Assembly (NCBI RefSeq): GCF_938045625.1 | Contig: NZ_CALIAV010000035.1 | Span: 1-20,701 of the forward strand | DNA: 20,701 bases | Reading direction: 5' to 3' | Source: an uncultured Campylobacter sp. | GTDB taxonomy: Bacteria > Campylobacterota > Campylobacteria > Campylobacterales > Campylobacteraceae | Part shown: in pieces, positions 7,239-15,270 of the stretch | How positions within the stretch are numbered: the stretch's first letter is position 1 | Layout of the letters: every line of letters begins with the position of its first letter | Position numbers and translations under genes: made by a program | The notes under the pieces: generated by a model | Database searches by the model: none | What the model saw: the letters and a program-made list of their open reading frames with translations, nothing else | What the model was told of the DNA's origin: nothing

Positions 7239-8774
7239 ATGAGTAATGCCCTTCAAATAGGCGGACACAGCCTAGTTCTTTGTGTAAGAAGCGAATTCTT
7301 GACGCTCAAAAAGGCTATTATAAGGTATGAGCACAATGTTAGAGAGGTCAAACACGCCTCTAAGATTGGGTATCTTAGAGGTAACAGCCGAAATAATAGA
7401 TACATAGTGCTTAATGAGTATGGCAACAACGGCCACATGCGAGAGATCACAGCAGGAGATAAAGAATTTAATGATAAGGAATATATAAAAGCGCTTTTGA
7501 GAGAATATCACGAAAAAATGAAAGCCGACTACGAAGCCCAAACTAAAACTTATAAAAACGGCAAGGTGGTAAAGAATCGTTGGCGAGAAAATATGGTCGG
7601 GTTTTCCGAAATAGTCATAAGTTTCGGTACCGATCGGAATAAAGAATCCAAAGAGGGACTAAATAAAACCGAAGTAAATTTTATCAACGCTCAGGTCTCG
7701 CTTGACAGAGTCCTTAAATTTGCGAGATCGTACTGTGCAAAATATGGTGTAAAGTGTTTATTGATTAGCGAGCACAACGACGAAAAGACTAAACACTATC
7801 AACTGATTTTTACGAATTATCTCTTTAAAGAACATAGAAATTTAAGATTCGACGGAAAAGGAAATACGAGTAAATTCGGCAGAAGTATGCAAGAAATGGG
7901 AGGGGCGGCATTTGAGGGTATAGCATTGCGCGGCGAGCCTGGTAGCAAGATGAGGCACAAAAATCTAAAGCAAATGCACCGCACTGAAAAAGATTATAGT
8001 GCCGAGCAAGAGTTTAAAAATAAAATTAGACAATTGATAGTTAATGAAGCAAGGAAGTATATAAAAAAGGAAAAACCTATGTTCGGTAAAGAATATTTTA
8101 GAATAGAAGCCAAGGACAACAAAGCTTTTGTAGAAGACCTTACAAATTTGATTTTAGAGCAAATGCAAAATAATATAAGCATAATTACGGATAGCGAACT
8201 AAAGCAAAGAGTGAACGAGCTAACTAGGCAACTTTTAAACAAAGGTGAAGTGATAGCAAAAAATAATAAACTAGAGCAATCTAACGAAGAGCTAATCCAA
8301 GAAAACGAAAAGCTAAAAGAGATAAACGCAAATCTAAATAATCAAGATGATATTATAAAAGATAAAAATTTGCGAATAAGTGAGCTTTCGTTGCAACTAA
8401 TTAAAGAAGAAGATAAAAATATTAAACTACAAAATCAAATAACGGTCCTTGAGACCGACAAAGCCCAAATAGACGAACTGAAACAAAAAGCAAATCAAAA
8501 AGACGCCCTGCAAAGCGAGCTTGAAAAAGCCAACGAAGAGCTAAAAAGTAAAGAAAAAACAAATCAGTCTTTGAAACAAAGAAACGAGGAACTAGAAGCA
8601 TCGCAAAGAAACGAAGAAGCTTTGAAAGAAGACAATGATAGTAAACGACTACAAATCGTTAAACTACAAACTTCTATAAATGGCAAAGACCAAAGAATAT
8701 CCGAGCTGGAAGGAAAAGTAAAAAACAAAGACGAAACGATAGAAAATTTACAGAATAAGTTATCTATATTATAA
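7239..8774 (+). CDS. MobV/Pre-family relaxase with long C-terminal coiled coil
   Basis: This 511-residue protein shows the MobV layout. Near the N-terminus is HNVRE (32-36) in RYEHNVREVKHASK. The histidine motif in the relaxase core is HNDEKTKH (179-186), corresponding to the family's HxDExTPH but with K for P. Then comes RGEPGSKMRHKNLKQ (231-245), matching the RG-x-x-GSK-x-x-H region. From about residue 325 to 508 it is an uninterrupted heptad-like coiled coil rich in E, K, N and Q. Such enzymes nick oriT and lead a strand during conjugative mobilisation, with transfer machinery supplied from elsewhere. No type IV secretion genes are here, which suggests a mobilisable element. The AAAGGA ribosome binding site precedes the ATG. 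The frame continues after the TAA at 8772 (see the next entry), so this form may be slightly truncated. Confidence 0.75.
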   Translation: MSNALQIGGHSLVLCVRSEFLTLKKAIIRYEHNVREVKHASKIGYLRGNSRNNRYIVLNEYGNNGHMREITAGDKEFNDKEYIKALLREYHEKMKADYEAQTKTYKNGKVVKNRWRENMVGFSEIVISFGTDRNKESKEGLNKTEVNFINAQVSLDRVLKFARSYCAKYGVKCLLISEHNDEKTKHYQLIFTNYLFKEHRNLRFDGKGNTSKFGRSMQEMGGAAFEGIALRGEPGSKMRHKNLKQMHRTEKDYSAEQEFKNKIRQLIVNEARKYIKKEKPMFGKEYFRIEAKDNKAFVEDLTNLILEQMQNNISIITDSELKQRVNELTRQLLNKGEVIAKNNKLEQSNEELIQENEKLKEINANLNNQDDIIKDKNLRISELSLQLIKEEDKNIKLQNQITVLETDKAQIDELKQKANQKDALQSELEKANEELKSKEKTNQSLKQRNEELEASQRNEEALKEDNDSKRLQIVKLQTSINGKDQRISELEGKVKNKDETIENLQNKLSIL

Positions 8775-8924
8775 AGCTTTAAAACGAAGGTTATTAGTTT
8801 TATCTCAAAAATAAGCAATTTAATACCGAATTTTAGTAAGCTATTAGATGACGAGCCTAGAGAAATAAAAAATGAAATAAAAAGCAAAATAGCCGGCAAA
8901 GACGGTATGGGGATAGGCTTTTAG
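8775..8924 (+). pseudogene. Severed C-terminal tail of the relaxase
   Basis: Directly after the relaxase TAA (8772-8774) the same reading frame stays open for 49 more codons to the TAG at 8922-8924. It reads SFKTKVISFISKISNLIPNF, then KLLDDEPREIKNEIK, then GKDGMGIGF. The amphipathic, lysine-rich style fits a protein end and not random AT-rich DNA. The TAA is probably a nonsense change in a gene that once ended at 8924 (about 561 residues). The N-terminal relaxase domain is untouched, so function may be kept. Confidence 0.55.
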
Positions 8925-9145
8925 TTGGATTGGTTTTTGATTTCGAATATAAAGTTACCAAAATTTTTAGTCAGCATATTTAATAAGCTTCTTTTTTGCC
9001 AACATATACCAAGTTATATAATGTGCGAGCTGGTTACACCAAATCTGAGCGTATACCTAGATCTTTTTATACTTTGGTGATGTGGCCGAATTTTGTCAAA
9101 AGTTCTTAAAATATAAAAATTTATCCCCCAAACGTCAAAATATTC
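8925..9145. other. Spacer with no convincing gene
   Basis: This stretch separates the mobile genes from the iron module. The minus strand holds short broken frames (one reads AHYITWYMLAKKKLIKYAD) that I cannot assign to a family. The composition is still AT-rich here and becomes GC-richer from about 9200. Confidence 0.4.
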
Positions 9146-9174
9146 TTGATAACGCCTATCCATTTAAATATAAT
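9146..9174 (+). promoter_or_regulatory. Sigma70-type promoter with Fur-box-like operator for the siderophore transporter
   Basis: TTGATA (9146-9151) and TATAAT (9169-9174) are separated by exactly 17 bp, 25 bp before the TTG start. The -35 lies inside an imperfect palindrome TTGATAACGCCTATCCA (9146-9162). This agrees at 13 of 17 positions with the Fur-type pattern TTGATAATnATTATCAA. Iron-dependent repression is inferred from this match and from the gene content. Confidence 0.6.
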
Positions 9175-9199
9175 CTAGCTAAAAAATTAAAGGATAAAT

Positions 9200-10366
9200 T
9201 TGCTTTACAGGTCGCTAACTGTGCTTAGCCTTTGCATCGCGCAGTTTATTTGCATCGGATTTTTCGGCGAGGGACTCGTTAGCATCCTGCGTCAAGACGG
9301 TTTTAGTTTAGAGCGCGTCGGCGCGCTTAGAGGGCTTGGACTTTTCGCGGTTTTGGCTTTTTTGTGGTCGCCGTTTATCGACGCTATAGCGCTAAAAATA
9401 GGCGGTTACAAAAAGATTATCCTAGTCTTTCAGTGCCTTACTTTGGCGATTTTATATGCGGTTTCGCTTCTAAATCCGCGCGACGATTTACCTGCTGTAA
9501 TCGCTTTAGCGGTGCTTTTGGCCTTTATCTCGGCCACCTGGACGATGACGTCGAACGCATTTTTTATTAAAATTTCAAACAGCTCAAATTTAAGCTTCAC
9601 AAACGCCCTCAAGCTTAGCGGCGGATTGATAGGACACGTATCCGGTAACGGCCTAACGCTCGTAATCTACGCAAAATTCGGCTGGAGCGAGGCGAATTTA
9701 TTCTTGACGTCTTTGATAGCGGTTTCCTTGCTTAGCCTTGCTTTCTTTAAAGAGCCTGAGCGCGTAAACGCCGGCGAGGGGCTGGATTTTAGGGCGATGT
9801 TTGGCTTTTTTAAGGGTAAAAAGGCTTGGCTTAGCGTGCTTTTCGTACAATCTATCGGTATCTGCGCGGCGTTTGGACTGCTTAGTCCGATGCTTGTAGA
9901 TATCGGCTGGAAGCTGGAAGATATCGGCGAGGTCTTGCACATATACGGCACGATATTTGGCTTCGCGGGTGCGCTCGCGGCGGGCTTTGCGGTAAAAAAG
10001 CTAGGCACCAAAAGAGCCTTTTTATACGCCGTAGCGATGCAGACGCTAGGCATCCTGGCCATCTGGTTACCTATTGTCGGCTGGACGGACCGCGCGTCGG
10101 TACTTTTTGCTTCGAGCGCGGCGTATGCGGTATATATGGCGCAAGCGACGATAATTTCCACGATGATGATGCAACGTGCCTCGGGACGGCGACCCGCTAG
10201 CGAATACGCCGTGCAAAGCAGCTTAAGTATGACATTTCAGATATTTTCGTTTTATCTCGGAACGCTTTTGGCGGGGACGTTGGGTTACGGAGCGGTCGTG
10301 CTGGGCGCGGCGGCGTTTTGCGTTTTGAGCCTAGTTTATTTTATAAAGATTTATAAATTTATCTAG
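9200..10366 (+). CDS. RhtX/FptX-like MFS siderophore transporter
   Basis: A 388-residue, very hydrophobic protein with about twelve membrane helices. The start is TTG at 9200 with AAAGGA upstream. Near the N-terminus it reads FFGEGLVSILRQDGFSLERV and then FLWSPFIDAIALKIGGYKK, resembling the GLP...LR..G.SL...G and FLWAPLVD motifs of the RhtX/FptX group. That group moves rhizobactin or pyochelin-type ferric siderophores across the inner membrane alone. A nearby TonB-dependent receptor and a PchR-like regulator support this role; together they resemble the fptA/fptX/pchR set. It is convergent with the hydrolase gene. An AmpG-like muropeptide permease is the main alternative, since the folds are related, but the context argues against it. 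Confidence 0.75.
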   Translation: MLYRSLTVLSLCIAQFICIGFFGEGLVSILRQDGFSLERVGALRGLGLFAVLAFLWSPFIDAIALKIGGYKKIILVFQCLTLAILYAVSLLNPRDDLPAVIALAVLLAFISATWTMTSNAFFIKISNSSNLSFTNALKLSGGLIGHVSGNGLTLVIYAKFGWSEANLFLTSLIAVSLLSLAFFKEPERVNAGEGLDFRAMFGFFKGKKAWLSVLFVQSIGICAAFGLLSPMLVDIGWKLEDIGEVLHIYGTIFGFAGALAAGFAVKKLGTKRAFLYAVAMQTLGILAIWLPIVGWTDRASVLFASSAAYAVYMAQATIISTMMMQRASGRRPASEYAVQSSLSMTFQIFSFYLGTLLAGTLGYGAVVLGAAAFCVLSLVYFIKIYKFI

Positions 10367-10412
10367 CGGATTACGATTTTGCGGGATTTAAGTCGCCGTC
10401 TAGTACAAAAAA

Positions 10413-10440
10413 CTGCGTAAAATTTATTTCGCAGAGTTTT
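10413..10440 (+). terminator. Weak hairpin after the MFS gene
   Basis: CTGCG (10413-10417) pairs with CGCAG (10430-10434), followed by AGTTTT. The stem is only 5 bp with a 12-nt loop, so it is a weak candidate for the end of the transporter transcript. Confidence 0.3.
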
Positions 10441-10586
10441 GCAAATCGCTTTGCAGATTTAGCCCGCGTCGGCAATGCGGATTAAATGCACCCGAACGCA
10501 AGACCGAATTTAAGTCTCGGGCGCAAAAAAGGCGGTAAATTTAATCCCGCATCAAGCAAACCCGCTCGCAACGAGAGAAAAACCGC

Positions 10587-10608
10587 AAAACGAGCTTATT
10601 TGGCTCGT
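10587..10608 (-). terminator. Rho-independent terminator of the receptor-hydrolase operon
   Basis: On the minus strand ACGAGC (10608-10603) and GCTCGT (10595-10590) form a perfect 6-bp stem around a 7-nt loop, followed by a short T run (TTTT, then GCGGTTTTT). It lies 23 bp past the hydrolase stop codon. Confidence 0.55.
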
Positions 10609-10630
10609 AAAATTTACGCAAAAGCTAAAT

Positions 10631-11395
10631 TTACAACCTCTCTTTGATGATCTTTAAAAAATCCAAAAGCGCCTTTGCGCTATGATGAGGCGTATCCTGG
10701 GCGGCGATTAGTTCGCAGTTCGGTAGCATCCTCGACACTTGCGAAGCGACGGCAAAAGGTACTTCCTCGTCGGCTCTGGAGTGATACATAAGCACGCTTT
10801 GCGAGACGTCTTTTAGCTCAAATCCCCACGGCCTAGCTTGGAGCCAGAGGTCAAAGCCGATGCCGTTAAGCTGCGCTTTTATCGCTTCTTTTAGCGCACC
10901 CTTAGCCTGCGAGCCGTATTTTTCCCACGCCGTTTGCGCCGTATTTTCAGGCGTATTGTGCGATGCAAAATCATAAATTTCCTTTATGTGCGCATAGTCG
11001 GAGTAGCTTGTCAAAAGCTCGGGCGGGGCGTTAAATCCGCTTAGTATAAATACCTTTTTCGCCTCTTCGCCGCAAGCTACTGCCGTAGCGTAGGCGTAAG
11101 CCGCGCCCACCGACTCGCCCAGCACGCTAAATTCGCCCAAATTTAACGCCGAGAAAAACTCTTTTAGGCGCAGGGCGAATTTTAAAAAACTATCATCCGC
11201 GCTAAAAAGCGAGCTGTTAAAATGCCCGCTTCTATATATCAAAATAAGCCTTATTTGATTTTTATCGCAGAAATTTATCAAGGTATTTTGCGGAAAAATC
11301 ATCAGCGGATGATGATAAACCAAAACATCTTTAAAATCGCTACCAAAGTCGTCGTAGCTTAGATTTTCGCCGCTTTTAAATTTAAAATTTTTCAT
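10631..11395 (-). CDS. Alpha/beta-fold hydrolase in the iron-uptake operon
   Basis: A 254-residue cytosolic protein (no signal peptide). The nucleophile elbow is GESVG (S95), the acid is probably D209 in YHSRADEEVP, and the catalytic histidine is H237 or H238 in DTPHHSAKAL. So a complete Ser-Asp-His triad is in the normal order. The oxyanion side reads YHHPLMIFPQ (27-36) near the N-terminus. The gene starts 8 nt after the receptor stop codon with AAGGA ahead of its ATG, so both are made from one mRNA. In this place it might hydrolyse an ester siderophore or precursor to release iron. That role is inferred from position only; the fold gives no substrate. Confidence 0.8.
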   Translation of the reverse strand: MKNFKFKSGENLSYDDFGSDFKDVLVYHHPLMIFPQNTLINFCDKNQIRLILIYRSGHFNSSLFSADDSFLKFALRLKEFFSALNLGEFSVLGESVGAAYAYATAVACGEEAKKVFILSGFNAPPELLTSYSDYAHIKEIYDFASHNTPENTAQTAWEKYGSQAKGALKEAIKAQLNGIGFDLWLQARPWGFELKDVSQSVLMYHSRADEEVPFAVASQVSRMLPNCELIAAQDTPHHSAKALLDFLKIIKERL

Positions 11396-11403
11396 CTTTT
11401 TCC

Positions 11404-13359
11404 TTAAAATTTATATTCAAATTTTACGCCGATCTCGCGAGGGTCGGACAGGTAGTGCATAGTGGCGTATTTTACGTCGTTATCTTTGTCGAAAAGATTA
11501 TTAGCGTAAATATAAACGTTGATATTTTTGTGATTAAAGCCTACTTTTGCATCGACGGTCGCGTAGCCTGCGTTTTCTACGACATTGGCCTTATCGGTAT
11601 AAAATTTGCTCTGTCCTCGCAAAAATGCCGCCGCGTAAAATCCGCTTGGAGCCTCATATGAAAGCCCTGCGCCATAAGTTAGCCTTGGCGCGTAATAGAC
11701 GTATTTGCCGCTATAATCGCCCTGTGCGTCTTTGTAGTCTTTAAAGACGCTTTTTGCGTAGCCCAAATTTGCGCTAAGCTTTAATCCGTCCGCCAAAAGC
11801 ACGGCGCCGTCTAGTTCAAAGCCTTGGGAGCGCGCCTTGCTGGCGTTCTCTGCCACCGTGATATTAGGCGCTACAATGACGCTTACTACTTGCTTGTTTT
11901 TGATATCGGCGCGAAAAACGGCGGTGCCTAGCTCAAACCGCTCCCAAGCCCCCTTTACGCCGACTTCGTAGCTAGTCATAGTCTCTTTATCGTACCATTT
12001 TTTAGACGTAGGCGAGGCGGCCCAAAAACCGCCCGGCTTATAACCCTTAGATACGCTCGCATACGCCGTAACCTCGTCGTTTATAGCGTATTTTAGTCCA
12101 ATCTTGGGTGATAGCGCGCTATATGAATCGCTTAAATTTTCGCCGTTCATGCGGTTTTGAAATTTGACACTATCTTTGTCGAATCTAGCTCCCAAAATAA
12201 CCGAAAAATCAAGCGGCAGATAAATTTCATTATGCGTAAAAACGCCGTAGTTTTTACTTCTGGTTTTGTTATTTTGCAGCGAGCGAATACCGCCGAACAT
12301 CACGCTGTTTACGCTACTTCGCACGTCTCTTTGCGTAGCGCCCGCTGCAGCGCCTAGGACGAATTTGCCATACGCGTTATCGGCGCTAAATCTAAACTCC
12401 TGCGTAAAATCCTTTCTGTCCTCTTTGTAATACACATCCAACAAGGACGCGGGGCGATGATCACCGTCGTAACTACTGTCGTTTTTATAATCCCTGAAAG
12501 TCGTAAGCGAAGTAAGGGCATAGTCGCTCGATTTATATTCTGCCTTTAGCGATGCTTCGTAGTTTTTGGCGTTTTCTTCGCCCTCCATGCCGTTGGCGTA
12601 GCGCGTTCTATTGGCTGCGCTAGGCAAATTCGATCTTTGCGCGCCGTTAGCTATCTTGTAATGGTTTTGAATAAGATCCACCGTAAGCTCGTCCGTAGGT
12701 AAAAATCTAAAGTAAATTTTGCCGTAAAGGGTATCTTTGTAGTCGTCGCTTTTGTTTAAATTTTCGTTATACATAAAGCCGTTTTTCTTTTCGCTAAAAC
12801 CGGTAAAACTAGCCAGAAATTTATCCTTTACTATCGCTCCGCCCGCGCTAAAACTAATACCACGCAGGCTATCCTCGCCAAGCTTTAGTCCGATCTTTGC
12901 TTGCGGTTCGTTGGTAGGAGCTTTGGAGACCGCATTTATCACGCCTGCGTAGGCATTTTTGCCGTAAAGCGCGCTTTGAGGCCCTTTTAGGATCTCGATA
13001 CGCTCGATATCCTCCAAAAATACGTAGTTACCGTAAGTGCCAAGATAACTAATGCCGTCCAGATAAAGCCCGACGTTTGGGCTATCAAATGCGTAATCGC
13101 TCGTCACGCCGCGCATGATAAAAAGCGAAATGCCTCCGCCTTGCAAAAACGATAAATTTGACGATGCGCTCCTAAGCCCGTTTAGATCCTTCGCTTCTCT
13201 AAGCCGCAACTCTTTTTCGTCCAGCACGCTCACCGCAGCCGCCACCTCGCTAGCGTTTTCATCGATCTTTTGAACCGATACGCTGACCTCATCCAACCTC
13301 ACAGCGGGAGCCGCTATCGCTAGCGCCGCAACCGCACTTAAAAGCAAAATTTTTCTCAC
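11404..13359 (-). CDS. TonB-dependent siderophore receptor (intact)
   Basis: A 651-residue outer-membrane receptor. The GTG start at 13359 is chosen because AGGAG lies upstream and it opens directly into a signal peptide, MRKILLLSAVAALAIAAPA. A TonB-box-like LDEVSVSV follows. The plug domain runs from about 35 to 150, with MRGVTSDYAFDSPNVGLYLD and RIEILKGPQSALYGKNAYAG. The rest is the beta barrel, ending in EIGVKFEYKF with the terminal phenylalanine used by the BAM machinery. The barrel motif SYEVGVKGAW and the near-terminal NLFDKDND are typical of catecholate/FptA-like receptors. The ligand is unknown. The hydrolase follows in the same operon, and a divergent AraC-type regulator controls the shared upstream region. 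Confidence 0.93.
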   Translation of the reverse strand: MRKILLLSAVAALAIAAPAVRLDEVSVSVQKIDENASEVAAAVSVLDEKELRLREAKDLNGLRSASSNLSFLQGGGISLFIMRGVTSDYAFDSPNVGLYLDGISYLGTYGNYVFLEDIERIEILKGPQSALYGKNAYAGVINAVSKAPTNEPQAKIGLKLGEDSLRGISFSAGGAIVKDKFLASFTGFSEKKNGFMYNENLNKSDDYKDTLYGKIYFRFLPTDELTVDLIQNHYKIANGAQRSNLPSAANRTRYANGMEGEENAKNYEASLKAEYKSSDYALTSLTTFRDYKNDSSYDGDHRPASLLDVYYKEDRKDFTQEFRFSADNAYGKFVLGAAAGATQRDVRSSVNSVMFGGIRSLQNNKTRSKNYGVFTHNEIYLPLDFSVILGARFDKDSVKFQNRMNGENLSDSYSALSPKIGLKYAINDEVTAYASVSKGYKPGGFWAASPTSKKWYDKETMTSYEVGVKGAWERFELGTAVFRADIKNKQVVSVIVAPNITVAENASKARSQGFELDGAVLLADGLKLSANLGYAKSVFKDYKDAQGDYSGKYVYYAPRLTYGAGLSYEAPSGFYAAAFLRGQSKFYTDKANVVENAGYATVDAKVGFNHKNINVYIYANNLFDKDNDVKYATMHYLSDPREIGVKFEYKF

Positions 13360-13395
13360 TTTAGACTCCTTTTATAATTTCTTTACTTTAAGGAT

Positions 13396-13424
13396 AGTAT
13401 AATATTTTTGAAATTTATTATCAA
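13396..13424 (-). promoter_or_regulatory. Receptor promoter overlapped by a Fur-box-like palindrome
   Basis: On the minus strand TTGATA (13424-13419) and TATACT (13401-13396) are 17 bp apart, 36 bp before the GTG start. The 17-bp TTGATAATAAATTTCAA (13424-13408) matches the Fur-type pattern TTGATAATnATTATCAA at 15 of 17 positions and covers the -35. Repression by Fur-iron is therefore likely. The divergent AraC-type protein probably activates from the same 113-bp gap; its own site was not identified. Confidence 0.7.
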
Positions 13425-13472
13425 CCCGAAATTTACAAATGACGGATTTATTTTTATATTTAAAGGAAAAAT

Positions 13473-14384
13473 TTGCGCACGGTATCCGCAGACGTTTTTA
13501 TGGATAAATTTAATAGCAGCGAAGACGGAGTTTTGGCTGGTCTTGGCGTCAAAATCCGCGCCAAAAATATAGCGCTAAGCGATGAAATAGCCTTCGGCGC
13601 GATAAAAATGGACGCCAAAGATGACACCAAAATAGTCGGCGATTTTCACGCTTTGCGGGGCTGCTTTATAAATTTCACCCTACAAGGAGGCATCAGCCTA
13701 AGCTCGGCGAATGGCAAAATCGAATACAAAAGCGGACTATCCACGATCAGCTCGGTCGATCTACCAAGCTCGGATCAAGAGATTTACGGTGGCGCGCACG
13801 CGGGAATAAATTTATTCCTAGAAAACTCGTTTATGAGCGCAAATTTCGGCGATCTTATCGAGCTTGGCGCAAATAAACTCGTCTCGCAAAACGACACCTG
13901 CGCCGTAAATAAAATTTTATTAAACCAAATTTTATCGCTAAACGCCGACGAGCCGCTTGAAAGACTGCTTTTAGAAAGTAAAATTTTAGAGCTTATTTAT
14001 AACGAATTCAGCCGCCTAAAATGCCCAAATAAGAATGTTATACTAGACGAAGTGGACAAAAACGCGCTACAAAAAGCTAGGCAAATTTTAAGCAAAGATA
14101 TCAAAAATCCGCCGTCTATAAAAGAGCTTTCAAAACAGGTGCGGCTGAACGAATTTAAGCTTAAAGTCGGCTTTAAAAGTTTGTTTGGGCAAACTCCTTA
14201 CGAATTTTTACGCGAAGAGCGAATGAAGCGAGCGCTGGCGATGTTGCAAGGTTCAGAGCTAAATATCGCCGAAATTTCGGCTGCGACGGGCTTTAAAAAT
14301 CAAAGCCACTTCAGCAAGCTTTTTTGCGATTATTACGGCACGGCACCCAAAAATTTGATGAAAAATAGAAAATATTATTATTGA
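13473..14384 (+). CDS. AraC-family regulator, PchR-like
   Basis: A 303-residue regulator. The start is a TTG at 13473 with AAAGGA 5 nt ahead; no better ATG is near. Residues 1-195 are a ligand-sensing part without membrane or signal segments. The C-terminal 100 residues hold two helix-turn-helix units: SIKELSKQVRLNEFKLKVGF, then GQTPYEFLREERMKRAL, then NIAEISAATGFKNQSHFSKL. The NEFKLKxGFKxLFGxTxYxYLxxxRM style is that of PchR and related siderophore-responsive activators. It is divergent from the receptor operon. The likely role is to sense the ferric siderophore and switch on the receptor and transporter genes. Confidence 0.88.
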   Translation: MRTVSADVFMDKFNSSEDGVLAGLGVKIRAKNIALSDEIAFGAIKMDAKDDTKIVGDFHALRGCFINFTLQGGISLSSANGKIEYKSGLSTISSVDLPSSDQEIYGGAHAGINLFLENSFMSANFGDLIELGANKLVSQNDTCAVNKILLNQILSLNADEPLERLLLESKILELIYNEFSRLKCPNKNVILDEVDKNALQKARQILSKDIKNPPSIKELSKQVRLNEFKLKVGFKSLFGQTPYEFLREERMKRALAMLQGSELNIAEISAATGFKNQSHFSKLFCDYYGTAPKNLMKNRKYYY

Positions 14385-14498
14385 TTTTACGAGATTTGCC
14401 CGTAAATTTGCCGCAAACGGCGCTCAAAAGCCTGTTAAGATAATATTTCTAGTGATGACCACATATAAAAATATGCTCAAATTAGCAGTGCTTACCAA

Positions 14499-14722
14499 GG
14501 CGTATATTGTACGCCGCTTATGCTTGCAAATCGGAAGCTTTTATAAGCTTTTAACGAATGATCGTTAAAAGCTTCCTATTAAAAAACTTAGACGTTTTAT
14601 CTACGAAAAATCATTTTCGAGCGATGAAGTTTCGTCTAAGTTTTTATATTTTTCTTTTGCTCGGCCAAAGAAAAATATCGGCCGTCTGCCAAGACCTTAC
14701 AGCAAACTCATTTGAGTTTGCT
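14499..14722. repeat. Cluster of five perfect hairpins
   Basis: Five inverted repeats follow one another. (1) GGCGTA 14499-14504 with TACGCC 14510-14515. (2) AAGCTTTTAACGA 14545-14557 with its complement 14562-14574. (3) AAAAACTTAGACG 14582-14594 with 14633-14645, enclosing a smaller stem CGAAAA 14604-14609 with TTTTCG 14614-14619. (4) ATATTTTTCTTT 14646-14657 with 14667-14678. (5) AGCAAACTCA 14701-14710 with 14713-14722. Stems of 12-13 perfect pairs are far beyond chance for this length. At least one probably ends the regulator transcript. The others may belong to a structured RNA, a miniature repeat element or several stacked terminators. No reading frame spans the cluster. Confidence 0.7.
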
Positions 14723-15107
14723 AAGTAAGTATTAACATATTGTCTTATGTAGGGGTTGTTTATTCTTGATGTTTTGATAAATGATATCAAGCTCTAAGAC
14801 TGCATGATGGAATTTGAAGCGATTGTTTTTATTAAGTTAAAGTAAATTTTGGTTTATATGGAAATTTACTTTTATTTTTTTATTTGGTATTTTAGCACAA
14901 ATTTTAAAATTAAGATGTTGCTAGTATTCTTATAGCATAAATAAGTATTAAAGTAGAGATTGTTTTTGAGCAAGAAATAAGAATCAAAAAGAAGAGCATT
15001 TTGTGCGGGGTTAAGATTGTTTAATAAAACAAGCATCGCTATAATATAGCCGTATTCGTTTTCGCAGTCGTATTAAAACCCTCGTTTTAGTTGCGTTTTA
15101 AATATGT
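14723..15107. other. AT-rich stretch without a gene
   Basis: No frame of convincing length, RNA gene or clear promoter is seen here. The composition is more AT-rich than in the iron module to the left. Confidence 0.4.
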
Positions 15108-15270
15108 TCATGCTATAAGAGTCTTACTTTTCCAAATCTTAACTATCGTATCCGCAAGAACGCTGTCTTGAGAATCAACAAAGCTTAATTTTTCTCCTGT
15201 ATTGACTTGAGTATTTGTTAGATAATTAATCTTACTTACACTATCGCCACTCTTTTGCCGCAAGCTTTTA
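15108..15270 (-). pseudogene. Short unassigned frame downstream of the antitoxin relic
   Basis: The minus strand stays open in one frame to a TGA at 15108-15110, with residues such as SKINYLTNTQVNTGEKLSF and then VDSQDSVLADTIVKIWKSK. The composition looks protein-like, but I see no ATG or ribosome binding site. It overlaps the 3' end of the antitoxin in another frame. It could be a fragment of an older gene. No family is recognised. Confidence 0.25.

Noticed and set aside
8925..9145. Panacea/SocA-like antitoxin relic on the minus strand
   Set aside because: Only about 19 residues look protein-like and they do not match the family motif well enough.
9667..10161. 164-codon open frame on the minus strand inside the MFS gene, and similar long antisense frames (e.g. 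3226-3570, 8564-8899)
   Set aside because: These are shadows of well-supported genes. They lack ribosome binding sites and show no recognisable motifs.
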